Positions 32,276 through 39,778 of a DNA stretch of 44,825 nucleotides are shown piece by piece (position 1 is the first letter of the stretch; the number at the start of each line of letters is the position of its first letter). This stretch comes from Rhodococcus sp. (in: high G+C Gram-positive bacteria) (GTDB lineage: Bacteria; Actinomycetota; Actinomycetes; Mycobacteriales; Mycobacteriaceae). The stretch lies in NCBI GenBank assembly GCA_012514505.1, contig JAAZAD010000544.1:1-44825 (forward strand), read 5' to 3'. A program made the position numbers and the translations under genes. The notes beneath the pieces were generated by a model. The model worked only from the letters and a program-made list of their open reading frames with translations, had not been told where the DNA came from and did no database searches.

Positions 32276-34186
32276 ATGATTTCGAGAGCGGGCACGCGCC
32301 GCGCCGCAATGGCGGCGATCCTCATCGCGATTCTGACTGCAACGGGTCAGTACGCGCAGGCACAACCAACTTCGCGCGAAGAGGGGCCGCAGTACGCGCC
32401 CACCATGCTCATCCTGGATGGTTCGGGTTCGATGCAGCGGCCGGACCAGGCGGGAACCATGATGGACGCCGCGAAGACCGCGGTGCACAGCTTTGTCGAC
32501 TCCGCACCTGCCGAGGCCCGGATCGGATTGATGGCCTACGGCACCGGTACCGGCAACACCGAAGCCGAGAAGCAGGCGGGCTGCCGCGACGTTCGGGTGT
32601 TGCAGACCCCGGACGCTCTGGACCGAGAGGCACTGCACTCGGCTGTAGACGGCATCGACCCCAGTGGTTGGACCCCCATGGGCCCCGCTCTGCGAGAAGC
32701 CGCAGACACGCTGCCCTCCTCCGGACCACGTTCGATCGTGCTCGTCTCCGACGGCGAGGACACCTGTGCACCACCCGACGTGTGCACTATCGCAAAGGAA
32801 TTGAACGACAGCGGGATCGATCTGGTGGTACACACCATTGGTTTCGCGGTCGATGCCGCCGCCCGCGCCCAGCTCACCTGTGTGGCTCAATCCACCGGCG
32901 GCACGTACACCGACGCCGCCGATGGTGCTGCACTGAAGCAGATCTTGCCGAGAGTGAGCGCCGCCGCGCTGCGCAACTACCAACCGGCCGGCACGCCGAT
33001 CACGGGCACCGCGAATTACGACACGGCACCGGTCGCCACCCCGGGCCAGCATCTGGACACATTGGGTCAACACGAGACCCGATACTGGGCCGTTGACGTT
33101 CCGGATGATGCGACCGCGTACTTCAGTGGCACCGTGTCGTTTCCGCGGTTGCCTGGCATCGATTCCGTGGACGACACGAATGTGATCAGGCTGCAGGTCT
33201 ACGGCGAGGACGGACGCGACTGCCACACCGGCAATTTCGAGCAAGCAACGTACTCGAGCGACGGTGTGGCACTGACCGTCGCCGAGATATGGACCGGCGC
33301 GACCGAGAAGCGCGACGGCAAGACCAGCGCAGACAAGTGCACGGGCGGCGGCCGCTACTATTTCGCCCTGAGCTGGAGCACGGTATCCAAGGGGGTCCCC
33401 GAGCGATTGCCGCTCGAACTGCTCATCGGTATCGAACCCTCGGTGACCGACGGAGGCCCTGTTGCCACCCCGTCGCCAGTCGAATTCCGCGAGCCCACCG
33501 GGGCGGACACAACGGTGACGGGCGGCGGATCATTCAACACCGCAGCCACACTGAGTGAGAGCGGCCGATACGTGGACGCGGTTCGGCCGGGCGAGTTCGT
33601 CTTCTACAAGGTCTGGCTGGACTGGGGCCGCGGCCTCGCATACCGGGTGCACTTTCCGCCGAACGGCGGGAAGGGGCTGGACTCCGTCGCCAATCTCAGG
33701 ACCGCTGTCTACAGCCCGATCCGGGAAGAGATCGACTCGAGCAATGCCTCGTACACCGGCACAGAGAACACCTTGCCGGGGGACGGCGCGATGAATGCGG
33801 GCCCGGTTCGGTATCGCAACCGCGACTCCGACGATGCCGAGATCCGCCAGCAGTCCGCGGCGGGCTGGTACTACATCGCGGTGAAGGTCGGATCCACCTT
33901 CACCGACAAGGGTGAGCAGCAGCCGATTCCGGTGCAGCTCGACCTTACGGTGGACGGAGACGAGGAGAGCGGACCCACGTACACCGAGGCGGCCGACATC
34001 TTCGGTGAGAACACCGCTCCCAAGGCAGCTGATTCCGCTACCGACACCAACACCGACTCGAACACCCTCGCGGCCGCCGAGGAGAGCTCATCGAGCAACT
34101 GGATGTTGGTCGCCGGCATCGGACTCGGCGCGGTACTGGTACTCGGCGCCGTGTCGGCGATCGTCATCCGGAGGCGCCGCGGCTGA
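32276..34186 (+). CDS. Membrane-anchored von Willebrand factor A domain protein
   Basis: The 636-residue protein has a signal peptide (RRAAMAAILIAILTATGQYAQAQ). A VWA domain runs from about 42 to 240 with a complete metal-ion adhesion site: DGSGS at 48-52, Thr in GWTPMGPAL and Asp in VLVSDGEDTC. A long extracellular beta-rich part follows, and the C-terminus has a single membrane helix (about 607-630) with a basic RRRRG stop. It is oriented outward and probably binds protein or surface ligands. Four or more extracellular cysteines could form disulfides. The ATG at 32276 has GGACGGA upstream. Its function is not known; Corynebacteriales have several such surface VWA proteins. Confidence 0.85.
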   Translation: MISRAGTRRAAMAAILIAILTATGQYAQAQPTSREEGPQYAPTMLILDGSGSMQRPDQAGTMMDAAKTAVHSFVDSAPAEARIGLMAYGTGTGNTEAEKQAGCRDVRVLQTPDALDREALHSAVDGIDPSGWTPMGPALREAADTLPSSGPRSIVLVSDGEDTCAPPDVCTIAKELNDSGIDLVVHTIGFAVDAAARAQLTCVAQSTGGTYTDAADGAALKQILPRVSAAALRNYQPAGTPITGTANYDTAPVATPGQHLDTLGQHETRYWAVDVPDDATAYFSGTVSFPRLPGIDSVDDTNVIRLQVYGEDGRDCHTGNFEQATYSSDGVALTVAEIWTGATEKRDGKTSADKCTGGGRYYFALSWSTVSKGVPERLPLELLIGIEPSVTDGGPVATPSPVEFREPTGADTTVTGGGSFNTAATLSESGRYVDAVRPGEFVFYKVWLDWGRGLAYRVHFPPNGGKGLDSVANLRTAVYSPIREEIDSSNASYTGTENTLPGDGAMNAGPVRYRNRDSDDAEIRQQSAAGWYYIAVKVGSTFTDKGEQQPIPVQLDLTVDGDEESGPTYTEAADIFGENTAPKAADSATDTNTDSNTLAAAEESSSSNWMLVAGIGLGAVLVLGAVSAIVIRRRRG

Positions 34187-34203
34187 CGGTGTGCACTTTC
34201 GAG

Positions 34204-35145
34204 TCACCAGGATTCGATGATCGGATCACTGTGGTCTCGCAACTGCCATTGCTCGCTGAGCCTTCGGAGGCGGGCCTGGGACGCAACCCCGCGAACAGTC
34301 GTGATCTTCTCGCCGTCCAGCTCGAGAACGACGACACCCATGACCTGGTCGTCCGTTGCCGCGATCATGGCGGGCGAACCGTTGACGTTGCCGGCATAGA
34401 TCGAGAGTGTGCCTCCGACCAGTCTGTGTTTGGCCGGAGTCGGCTTGAAGCCGGCCCGCAGCATCGCGGAAACCTTACGGGCACCGGTGAAGTGCAGTAG
34501 CTTCGCTGACAACCCGGCGCCGTCGGACACGGCCGTCGCGTCCTCGGAGAGCAGGGAAACGAGTGGCTCGGTGCGACCGGATGCGGACGCGGCGACGAAG
34601 GCCTCGACGATCCGGCGTGCGGACTCTGCGTCCACCTCCGTGGTCGTTCGACCGGAAGCGAGATGCCGTCTGGCGCGGAGTGCGTGCTGTTGACTTGCGG
34701 ACTCGGTGATGTCCAAAATCTCCGCCACCTCGCGGTGGCTATGCGAAAATGCCTCGCGCAGAACGTATACCGCTCGTTCTATCGGCGAAAGCCGCTCCAT
34801 CACGGTCAACATGGCCATCGTGACCGACTCGCGCTGCACCGCAGTGTCCGCCGGACCCAACATCGGGTCCCCGTCGAGCAAGGGTTCGGGCAGCCAGGTT
34901 CCGACGGCACGCTCGTGGCGCTGCTGCGCCGACCGGAGACGGTCCAGCGACAGATTGCTGACCACCTTGGTGAGCCAGGCCTCGGGCACCCTGATGCTGG
35001 CCCGATCGGCTGCCTGCCACCGAATGAAGGCGTCCTGAACGACGTCTTCGGCATCTGCCGCAGAGCCGAGCAGTCGGTAGGCGATCGAGGCCAACCTGTC
35101 CCGGTTGGCCTCGAACCGCCCCACGGTGGCCGTGTCCATGAGCAT
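34204..35145 (-). CDS. ECF41-type sigma factor with SnoaL-like C-terminal domain
   Basis: The protein has 313 residues. Region 2 lies at about 15-75 (RLASIAYRLLGSAADAEDVV, WLTKVVSNLSLDRLRSA) and region 4 at about 108-160 (MERLSPIERAVYVLREAF, EVAEILDITESASQQ). A SnoaL-like extension of about 140 residues follows; in ECF41/SigJ proteins this fused domain regulates the sigma factor in place of an anti-sigma protein. It carries DGAG where the family usually has DGGG, and VNGSPAMIA. The ATG at 35145 begins four bases after the oxidoreductase stop, and a second ATG at 35139 is possible. Co-transcription with an oxidoreductase is the typical ECF41 context. The gene converges with the VWA gene, whose stop is 17 bases away. 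Confidence 0.9.
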   Translation of the reverse strand: MLMDTATVGRFEANRDRLASIAYRLLGSAADAEDVVQDAFIRWQAADRASIRVPEAWLTKVVSNLSLDRLRSAQQRHERAVGTWLPEPLLDGDPMLGPADTAVQRESVTMAMLTVMERLSPIERAVYVLREAFSHSHREVAEILDITESASQQHALRARRHLASGRTTTEVDAESARRIVEAFVAASASGRTEPLVSLLSEDATAVSDGAGLSAKLLHFTGARKVSAMLRAGFKPTPAKHRLVGGTLSIYAGNVNGSPAMIAATDDQVMGVVVLELDGEKITTVRGVASQARLRRLSEQWQLRDHSDPIIESW

Positions 35146-35149
35146 CACT

Positions 35150-36340
35150 CTAGGCCGAGACCGTCTCGATGGGACGCCCTTCGACGGCTGCCTTACGACG
35201 CCTGCGAGCAGGTAGTCCGAAGGTCGGATGTGCCATGTTCCACGCAACGTTGTTCAGGACGAAGGACTTGAACACCGAGGCCGGCGCACCGCGCAACGAC
35301 CAGGACTTCGACGTCGCTTCCTTGTCGACCACCTGAAACACGGCATCCTTCTGCCCAAGGCTGATGCAATTGCCGAAGTACGCCAGCGGCGTCTTCGAAA
35401 CCTCGTGCCCGGTCAGGTCTCCGATGATCGCCGCCGTCGCCTGCATACGCGTGAAACCGGCGGATGCGCAGGACATCGGTAACGGCCGCTCGTTGTCTCC
35501 GACCGCGTACACGCTGTCGCCAGCGGCGTAGACGTCCGGGTGGGAGATCGACCGCATCGTCCGATTGACAGTGATGCGGCCGTCTTCTTCGACCTGGAGC
35601 CCACTCGCCGCGGCGATGGGATGAACCGCAAAACCTGCCGCCCACACGGTTGCGTCCGAGCGGAGTTCGGTGCCGTCCGACGCGATGACCTTCGACTCCT
35701 CCACCCTGCCGATGGTGGTGTTCTCGTGGATGTCGATACCGAGCCGCTCGAAGGCACGCAGCATGTGCTTGCGCGCCTTCGCACCCAACCATCCGCCCAC
35801 TTCGCCGCTGGTTGCGAGGGTGACGTGCGGGCCCGGTCTGACCTCTGCGATCTCTGTTGCCACTTCGATCGCGGTCAGGTTTCCACCGACGACAACCACC
35901 TCGCCGGTCCCGTCCAGTTCGTCCAGATGGCGACGCAACCGCTCGGCGTCCGGCCTGCCGGTGACGTGGAAAGCGTGCTCGTGCACCCCTGGCACACCGT
36001 GGTCTGCCACGGTGCTGCCGAGGGTGTAGAGGAGGGTGTCGTACGCGATCCGATCCGGCCCGTTATCCGTGCGCACGGTGACAATCCGGTCTGCGGCGGC
36101 GACGGAGGTGACCTTGGCGACCCGCAACGTGATTCCGGTGCCCGCAAACATGTCGATAAGCGGAAGAGGGTTTGGTTCTCGGCCCGCCGCGAGCTGGTGC
36201 ATACGCATCCGCTCGACGAAGTTCGCCTCGGCATTGACGACAGTTATCTCGAAATCCTCGGGGTGAAGGTGTCGTGCGAGGTATCCGGCAGCAGACGCTC
36301 CCGCGTACCCGGCCCCGAGAACCACAATGCGATGTTTCAT
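35150..36340 (-). CDS. FAD/NAD(P)-dependent oxidoreductase (NDH-2-like) of the ECF41 operon
   Basis: The 396-residue flavoprotein opens with RIVVLGAGYAGASAAG, the FAD-binding GxGxxG near residues 8-16. A second nucleotide site is VVVVGGNLTAIEVATEIAE, followed by a late FAD motif HPDVYAAGDSVYAVGDN. No redox-active CxxxxC pair is seen, so it is closer to type II NADH dehydrogenase or AIF-like enzymes than to disulfide reductases. The C-terminus is basic (PARRRRKAAV). It precedes the sigma factor gene, as expected for the oxidoreductase class of ECF41 partners, and is probably the main target of that sigma factor. The electron acceptor is unknown. Confidence 0.88.
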   Translation of the reverse strand: MKHRIVVLGAGYAGASAAGYLARHLHPEDFEITVVNAEANFVERMRMHQLAAGREPNPLPLIDMFAGTGITLRVAKVTSVAAADRIVTVRTDNGPDRIAYDTLLYTLGSTVADHGVPGVHEHAFHVTGRPDAERLRRHLDELDGTGEVVVVGGNLTAIEVATEIAEVRPGPHVTLATSGEVGGWLGAKARKHMLRAFERLGIDIHENTTIGRVEESKVIASDGTELRSDATVWAAGFAVHPIAAASGLQVEEDGRITVNRTMRSISHPDVYAAGDSVYAVGDNERPLPMSCASAGFTRMQATAAIIGDLTGHEVSKTPLAYFGNCISLGQKDAVFQVVDKEATSKSWSLRGAPASVFKSFVLNNVAWNMAHPTFGLPARRRRKAAVEGRPIETVSA

Positions 36341-36349
36341 GATCTTCTC

Positions 36350-36399
36350 CTGTCTCGTTTGCGTGCCCTTAGAACGAGACAGCGCACAGATCCATGACA
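36350..36399 (-). promoter_or_regulatory. ECF41-like promoter with overlapping 10-bp inverted repeat
   Basis: Reading the minus strand, TGTCAT (36394-36399) is followed after 17 bases by CGTT (36373-36376). This is close to the ECF41 consensus TGTCACA and CGTC. CTGTCTCGTT (36350-36359) and AACGAGACAG (36373-36382) form a perfect inverted repeat with a 13-base spacer, covering the -10 and abutting the ribosome site. It suggests autoregulation plus an operator or leader hairpin. Confidence 0.6.
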
Positions 36400-36421
36400 G
36401 GTGCGGCAGGAGGATTTGGGT

Positions 36422-36637
36422 TCAGCTTGATTCTTGCCGGTCGCCGGACGTTCGTGCCCGATGGATGAACGCGCCGACAATCATGCCGACAGCCAAACCG
36501 ATCGTCATGCACAGAGCCGTCGCGGCACCCGCCCACGGAGCGAACAGAACGAGACTCAGAAACCAACCCAGCGGTCCGCAGATCATGGATTCAGGAGTGG
36601 CCAAGAATCCGCCGATCTTGTCTAGCCTGCTGCCCAT
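36422..36637 (-). CDS. Small membrane protein, unknown function
   Basis: This 71-residue protein has two hydrophobic segments, PLGWFLSLVLFAPWAGAA and ALCMTIGLAVGMIVGAFI, then a charged HRARTSGDRQESS tail. I recognise no family. The ATG at 36637 has GAAAGG upstream and gives a compact two-helix protein; a longer upstream frame crosses the start of the next gene and is not credible. It is on the same strand as the ECF41 operon, 81 bases upstream of its start, and probably has its own transcript. Confidence 0.6.
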   Translation of the reverse strand: MGSRLDKIGGFLATPESMICGPLGWFLSLVLFAPWAGAATALCMTIGLAVGMIVGAFIHRARTSGDRQESS

Positions 36638-36707
36638 CGACAACCTTTCGTAGTGGTGCGCAACAGTTTCACAGACATGGAGCGTGACGCTTCGCTCGCC
36701 CGCTGGC

Positions 36708-37052
36708 TCAGTGCACGATAAAGCAACCGTCATCCAACGCCTGGTCCTCGATGGCGGCGGCATTGTTCGCTGCCTTCGCTGCCTTGTCGGGATCACCGTT
36801 CTGTATTTGTTTGTGCATCTCAGCGTCCCAGGAGTTGATGCCGGTGGCGTACCGGTCGCATGTCGCCTGATCAACACCCTCACCGGTCGCACCGGCATCG
36901 ACCTTGGCGGTGCCTGAATTGGGTTGGGCCATCTCGCCGCCCGCACGTGGATCCATCGGCGCTGCGGGTACAGCGGTCGCGGTGGCCCCAGCTGCGAAGG
37001 AGAAGGCAAAGATTGCGGCGGTGGCGGAGAAGGTGGCGACGGTGCGGTTCAT
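36708..37052 (-). CDS. Small secreted protein, unknown function
   Basis: The 114-residue protein has a clear signal peptide (MNRTVATFSATAAIFAFSFAAGATATAV, cut near PAAP). The mature part is about 90 residues and includes DQATCDRYATGINSW and ends DDGCFIVH. The two cysteines probably form a disulfide. The helical middle (QNGDPDKAAKAANNAAAIE) has no recognised domain. Similar short secreted proteins are common in Rhodococcus and Mycobacterium, but I cannot assign a role. The ATG at 37052 is chosen for the signal peptide. Confidence 0.7.
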   Translation of the reverse strand: MNRTVATFSATAAIFAFSFAAGATATAVPAAPMDPRAGGEMAQPNSGTAKVDAGATGEGVDQATCDRYATGINSWDAEMHKQIQNGDPDKAAKAANNAAAIEDQALDDGCFIVH

Positions 37053-37128
37053 GATTGCTCCAAAAGGGCTGTTCGGGTGATGTTCTACAACCTTCACCGA
37101 AGCCACGAGCACCGGATAGGCACCCTGC

Positions 37129-37145
37129 GGTGGCCGAAAGCCACC
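37129..37145 (-). terminator. Hairpin after the GNAT gene
   Basis: GGTGGC-CGAAA-GCCACC is a perfect six-bp stem 34 bases beyond the GNAT stop on the minus strand. It is short but stable and well placed to end the two-gene transcript from 38161. The rest of the 126-bp gap should hold the promoter of the secreted-protein gene; no hexamers are clear. Confidence 0.45.
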
Positions 37146-37178
37146 CTTTCCCGAATCCGCAGGACCTGATCGGTCGCC

Positions 37179-37928
37179 TCAATCAACCGGTATCGGCACC
37201 CGGACCGCGTACAGCACGTCATCTCGTTGCCGGACGAAACCCAGGCGAGCAGCAAGACCCAGGCTGGCCGTGTTGTCCGGCGATGTGGTCCACGTCGGGA
37301 CCAGGCCGAGTGCCCGGATATCGGCGATCACTTCCGTCGAGCAGGCGGTGGACAGACCACGACCCCGGTACCCGGCGGCGGTGACCACACCCACCTCGGC
37401 ATACCCGTCACCGACGAAGAACGGCAACGCGATGGAGACCAACCGACCATCCACAAAGGCACCGCGACCGACCTCGGCTGCCGCCAGCCCGTCCGGTCCA
37501 CCCCAGGTTGCCGTGATCCACGACCCGGCTGGGTCGTAGTCACGCAGCGCGTCGGCGTCGCGCGGTCCGAGGCGACGTACTCCGTCATGGCGGCCGGACA
37601 ACTCGGCTTCCGCGGGAAGAGCGGACACGATCCGAGGCCAGATCGCCACCTCACCGACAGCTGCCCGCAATACGGGCAACCATTCCGTCGGTGCATCCAC
37701 GAACCCACAGACGTCGGCAAGCTCAGACTCATCGACGTCTCCTGGATCTCCGCGCAGCGCGACGTTGCCACCTGACTCGGCCAACACCACGCACGGGTCG
37801 GGCCAGCGGTCCACCCTGCATCGACCATGACCGGTCCGCAGGAGATGCTGGTAGGGCAGCAGTCCCGGGCGCTCTGGGACGAACCATGCGCGAAGATCCG
37901 GCCACATCGACGCCGGCAACTCGCGCAC
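37179..37928 (-). CDS. GNAT-family N-acetyltransferase
   Basis: The protein has 249 residues from the GTG at 37928. The C-terminal half carries the acetyl-CoA-binding GNAT core: AEVGVVTAAGYRGRGLST with the Q/RxxGxG/A-like RGRGLS pyrophosphate loop, then TWTTSPDNTASLGLAARLGF, the usual motif B. The N-terminal half (residues 1-125) is divergent and probably sets the substrate. The start lies five bases after the stop of the small membrane gene at 37934, with GAGGG upstream, so the two are coupled. A longer frame upstream would overlap that gene and is rejected. The acceptor is unknown. Confidence 0.85.
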   Translation of the reverse strand: MRELPASMWPDLRAWFVPERPGLLPYQHLLRTGHGRCRVDRWPDPCVVLAESGGNVALRGDPGDVDESELADVCGFVDAPTEWLPVLRAAVGEVAIWPRIVSALPAEAELSGRHDGVRRLGPRDADALRDYDPAGSWITATWGGPDGLAAAEVGRGAFVDGRLVSIALPFFVGDGYAEVGVVTAAGYRGRGLSTACSTEVIADIRALGLVPTWTTSPDNTASLGLAARLGFVRQRDDVLYAVRVPIPVD

Positions 37929-37933
37929 GATGG

Positions 37934-38161
37934 TCAGCCCTCGGACTTGTTCTTGACGAGCGCCAGGACAAATCCGACGAGGGCAGCCACCAAACAGACC
38001 GCAGCCCCGACGATTTTCCAGGTTGTCCCGCCGTTCCACGCCCCGATGAGCGTCAGCAGAAATACGAAGGCGATCAACCCTCGACTCACGCGAGTGTCGA
38101 GTACACCGTGTGTCATCCATTCGGGAAGTCGCCGGGTCTCTCGGTCAGCGGTGCGTGTCAT
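37934..38161 (-). CDS. Small two-helix membrane protein with G8-tract ribosome site
   Basis: The 75-residue protein has a charged N-terminus (MTRTADRETRRLPEW) and two membrane helices, GLIAFVFLLTLIGAW and WKIVGAAVCLVAALVGFVLALV, ending KNKSEG. No named family is recognised. The ribosome site is a run of eight G residues (38165-38172 on the plus strand as C8) three bases from the ATG, which is unusual and prone to slippage. It is followed after five bases by the GNAT gene. Confidence 0.7.
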   Translation of the reverse strand: MTRTADRETRRLPEWMTHGVLDTRVSRGLIAFVFLLTLIGAWNGGTTWKIVGAAVCLVAALVGFVLALVKNKSEG

Positions 38162-38219
38162 ATTCCCCCCCCAGTTTGCGTTGTCCCGTCCGAAACAGGT
38201 TACTCAGGAACAACTCTGG

Positions 38220-38558
38220 TTACCCGAACGGGTGGGTGATGTAGAGCTGCTTGGCGTCGTCGGGGAAGTCGGTCACGCGGGCCATGCTGTGACGCTCACC
38301 GTCCGGTCCCAACTGATACCAGGAGGGGATCGCGTGTCCGTAGCCCGGCATGTAGTAGATCTCCGACGTCCCCCACAGGCTGAGGACGACGTTGTATTCA
38401 CCCGTCCACGCCTCTGATTCCCAAACGTTTCGGAACTCTGAGCTGCGCAACTCCGGCTCGACGTGTGGGAACGGGTCCGTGTGGTCTGCTGCCGCGATCG
38501 GGGCGTTGACGAGCAGAACTCCGCCCGCGATTGCCAACCCGGCCAGTATTCGCTTCAT
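38220..38558 (-). CDS. Small secreted protein, unknown function
   Basis: The 112-residue protein has a signal peptide (MKRILAGLAIAGGVLLVNAPIAAA, mature from DHTDP). The mature part is rich in Tyr, Trp and His (WESEAWTGEYNVVLSLWG, EIYYMPGYGHAIPSWYQLG). It has no cysteine and no domain that I recognise. The ATG at 38558 has GGAGG-like GGTTTCCC context and fits the signal peptide better than a start 54 bases upstream. It is divergent from the copper operon, with 147 bp between, so it might share copper-responsive control. That is only inference from position. Confidence 0.65.
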   Translation of the reverse strand: MKRILAGLAIAGGVLLVNAPIAAADHTDPFPHVEPELRSSEFRNVWESEAWTGEYNVVLSLWGTSEIYYMPGYGHAIPSWYQLGPDGERHSMARVTDFPDDAKQLYITHPFG

Positions 38559-38639
38559 GGGAAACCTCCACTGTTTGCAAGCGTCTGTCCAGGTAATCGC
38601 GGTATGGGCCACCGTCTGTTACTTCACGACGGACAACAC

Positions 38640-38685
38640 TGGACAGGAATACCCTAGGGGGGTACCGTAACTCTCGTACCGCAAC
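38640..38685 (+). promoter_or_regulatory. Copper operon promoter with CsoR-type operator
   Basis: TGGACA (38640-38645), a 17-base spacer and TACCGT (38663-38668) form a good sigma-A-type promoter. The pseudo-palindrome ATACCCTAGGGGGGTACC (38649-38666) matches the CsoR operator pattern and covers the spacer and -10. GTACCGTAAC and GTACCGCAAC follow as a 14-bp-period direct repeat (38662 and 38676). Apo-CsoR is expected to block transcription, and Cu(I) to release it. Confidence 0.75.
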
Positions 38686-38705
38686 CGAGACCAAGGAGAG
38701 ATCCC

Positions 38706-38912
38706 ATGACCACCACCGTCACCGTTTCCGGAATGACCTGCCAGCACTGCGTCTCCTCGGTCAAGGAAGAGGTCGGCGAGATCGCCGGCGTCACCTCGGT
38801 TGATGTGGATCTCGCGTCCGGCCGCGTGGACATCGAGTCGGACGCACCCCTCGAGCCTGCAACCGTCACCCAGGCAGTGCAAGAAGCCGGTTATCAAGTT
38901 GTGGAGGCATGA
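38706..38912 (+). CDS. copZ: Copper chaperone (HMA domain, CopZ-like)
   Basis: The 68-residue protein is a single ferredoxin-like heavy-metal-associated domain. The Cu(I) ligands are in GMTCQHC (Cys12 and Cys15), followed by VTSVDVDLASGRVDIES and EAGYQVVEA. CopZ carries Cu(I) in the cytoplasm and passes it to the P-type ATPase or to CsoR. The ATG at 38706 has AAGGAGAG upstream. It is the first gene of the copper operon, behind the CsoR-type operator, and its stop overlaps the next start (ATGA). Confidence 0.93.
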   Translation: MTTTVTVSGMTCQHCVSSVKEEVGEIAGVTSVDVDLASGRVDIESDAPLEPATVTQAVQEAGYQVVEA

Positions 38913-39778
38913 CGCCAATGAACGAGTCACGCAAGTTCCTGCTGTTCATCGGCGGTCTTGCCGCGCTGTTCGCCGTCACCCTCGTCATCGGTCGGGTCGT
39001 AGCACCCGCCGACGAGGGTGACGAGGCGATGACCGACACGGGCCACGGCGACTACACCCTCGAGCCGATCACCACGGAACTTCCTGCAGGGACACAAGCG
39101 CCGCTGCAGTTCCGCATCGTCGACGCGCAGGGCACACCGGTCACCGAGTACACGGAACAGCACGAGAAGCTGCTGCACCTGATCGCCGTCCGCCACGACA
39201 CCACTGGCTACCAGCATCTCCATCCGACCCTCGACGAGGGCGGAACCTGGAGCACCACAACGACCTTCGCGGAATCAGGGCAGTATCGCCTGTACGCGGA
39301 CTTCGTTCCAGCGGGCGGCGAGAGCGCGTTGGCCACCGCGGACGTCACCGTGGCGGGTGAAGCGGACGACAAGCCGCTGCCGCCGGTCTCGGACACGGCA
39401 ACCGTCGACGGCTACACCGTCACACTCGACGGCACGGTCGCCGCCGGATCACCGTCCACCGTCACCATGTCGGTGACTCGCGACGGCGCACCGGTCACAG
39501 ATCTCCAGCCATACCTCGGCGCCTACGGTCACCTCGTCGCCATCGATGCCGACAACCTCGACTACCTGCACGTTCACCCCACGGGGCATCCCGGGGACGG
39601 CGTGACGCCGTCGGGTCCGGGCATCGAGTTCGAGCTCACCGCGCCCGAGGCCGGCGACTACCGACTGTTCCTCGATTTCCAGCACGGCGACACGGTGCGC
39701 ACCGCAGAGTTCACCGTCTCGGCACAGCAGAGCGAAGCAACGGACACCCAACCAAGCGAGGGCGGTCATGGCCACTGA
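38909..39778 (+). CDS. Membrane-anchored protein with duplicated His motif in the cop operon
   Basis: The 289-residue protein has one N-terminal helix (about 9-31, [19 protein letters not shown]) and a long outward-facing part. Two homologous units are visible: [17 protein letters not shown] (His 90, 103, 105) and [17 protein letters not shown] (His 208, 221, 223), both exactly 118 residues apart. Each is followed by a beta stretch ending GQYRLYADF or GDYRLFLDF. The C-terminus is GGHGH. The HxHP pairs are good candidate copper ligands. Similar proteins sit in actinobacterial cop operons, but I know no established function. The start overlaps the copZ stop, and the end overlaps copA by 11 bases, so it is tightly coupled to both. 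Confidence 0.8.
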   Translation: MTPMNESRKFLLFIGGLAALFAVTLVIGRVVAPADEGDEAMTDTGHGDYTLEPITTELPAGTQAPLQFRIVDAQGTPVTEYTEQHEKLLHLIAVRHDTTGYQHLHPTLDEGGTWSTTTTFAESGQYRLYADFVPAGGESALATADVTVAGEADDKPLPPVSDTATVDGYTVTLDGTVAAGSPSTVTMSVTRDGAPVTDLQPYLGAYGHLVAIDADNLDYLHVHPTGHPGDGVTPSGPGIEFELTAPEAGDYRLFLDFQHGDTVRTAEFTVSAQQSEATDTQPSEGGHGH

